From Nitrospira sp. (GTDB lineage Bacteria; Nitrospirota; Nitrospiria; Nitrospirales; Nitrospiraceae), in assembly GCA_020697375.1 (NCBI GenBank), contig JAJFBJ010000191.1, positions 1 through 6,232 of the forward strand: a stretch of 6,232 nt of DNA, in the 5' to 3' direction. Numbering within the stretch: position 1 is the first letter of the stretch; each line of letters starts with the position of its first letter. Position numbers and translations under genes: made by a program. This document shows positions 5,924 to 6,232 of the stretch, piece by piece. The notes under the pieces are model-generated. The model did no database searches. It was given only the letters and a program-made list of their open reading frames with translations, and had not been told where the DNA came from.

Positions 5924-6232
5924 TTAATGCAAGTATCCCTGCTGTCCGCGCTCTTCGGCTTGAGATCTTGCTGGAGAGCGCCGAGATTGCCATGCCGCCG
6001 GCTGATAAACGCAATACGGATCGCTGCGCATCGAATCACCGGTGATGGCATAGGCCCGCGAACGGCTGCCACCGCAGATGTTCTTGAATTCACATACTCC
6101 GCACTTCCCTTTGATCAGGGAGTAGTCCCGCACACGCAGGAATATCGGCGAATTGCGGTATATCTCCGCCAATGATTGCGAGCGAATATTGCCGGCGACG
6201 AGGTTTAGAAAACCGCTGGGCTGAACATCCCC
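5924..6232 (-). CDS. Radical SAM/SPASM-domain enzyme, C-terminal part (partial)
   Basis: Only the last 102 residues lie in the window; the frame is open to the right edge and ends with TAA at 5926-5924. The visible part is a SPASM-type auxiliary Fe-S region. It opens with GDVQPSGFLNL and an SLAEIYRNSP helix, then has KGKCGVCEFKNICGGSRSRA and a final DPYC. The four cysteines (44, 47, 53 and 74 of the visible part) are in the CxxC-x5-C...C arrangement expected for a [4Fe-4S] cluster. The GGSRSRAYAITGD stretch resembles the radical SAM/SPASM subfamily I know as TIGR04053, related to the haem d1/alternative haem enzymes NirJ and AhbC/D; this is from memory and unverified. The radical SAM core with its CxxxCxxC motif would lie beyond the window, so the reaction is not known. 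A basic, Gln-rich tail of about 24 residues follows the domain. The TTG at 6172 is not the start, since conserved sequence continues upstream of it. Confidence 0.85.
   Translation of the reverse strand, partial: GDVQPSGFLNLVAGNIRSQSLAEIYRNSPIFLRVRDYSLIKGKCGVCEFKNICGGSRSRAYAITGDSMRSDPYCVYQPAAWQSRRSPARSQAEERGQQGYLH

Noticed and set aside
5363..6175. 270-codon + frame opposite the hemerythrin and SPASM genes
   Set aside because: It spans two well-supported genes on the other strand, including their intergenic gap, and shows no domain.

Overview
The window looks like chromosomal DNA of an uncultured, moderately GC-rich Gram-negative bacterium. The pointers are a periplasmic-binding-protein-dependent tripartite tricarboxylate transporter (TTT), two Sec-type signal peptides, an HAF-repeat secreted protein and small TCGAC-centred palindromic repeats. 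This mix fits Proteobacteria in the broad sense or deep-branching soil and groundwater lineages, but no marker fixes the phylum, so the placement is an inference.

Layout. Positions 1-893 carry no gene I can support, only some short symmetric motifs. Positions 894-1766 (+) encode a secreted protein built from about 42-residue HAF-type repeats, whose last repeat breaks off abnormally. Positions 1723-1954 (-) hold what looks like a small gene broken by a one-base shift in a run of five T; it overlaps the 3' end of the HAF gene. Positions 2019-5197 (-) hold a complete TTT uptake system transcribed in the order tctC, tctA, tctB. The 186-bp tctC-tctA gap contains two related palindromes in opposite orientation and a GC-rich hairpin. 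Positions 5315-5899 (-) encode a hemerythrin-like HHE-domain protein. It follows, after 23 bp, the C-terminal part of a radical SAM/SPASM enzyme that runs off the right edge (5924-6232, -).

How the genes work together. TctC would capture a carboxylate in the periplasm and deliver it to the TctA/TctB membrane complex; the substrate cannot be read from the sequence. The palindromes lie directly after the binding-protein gene, where they could let TctC be made in excess over the membrane subunits. The SPASM enzyme and the hemerythrin protein look like one transcription unit combining an Fe-S radical enzyme with a di-iron O2/NO-type sensor or protector. A 117-bp gap separates this unit from the transporter on the same strand, so read-through is possible. 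The HAF gene and tctB converge, and I see no clear intrinsic terminator between them.

Nothing here amounts to a clearly new system. The best leads are the intercistronic palindrome pair, the broken small gene with the disrupted HAF end, and the SPASM-hemerythrin pair.
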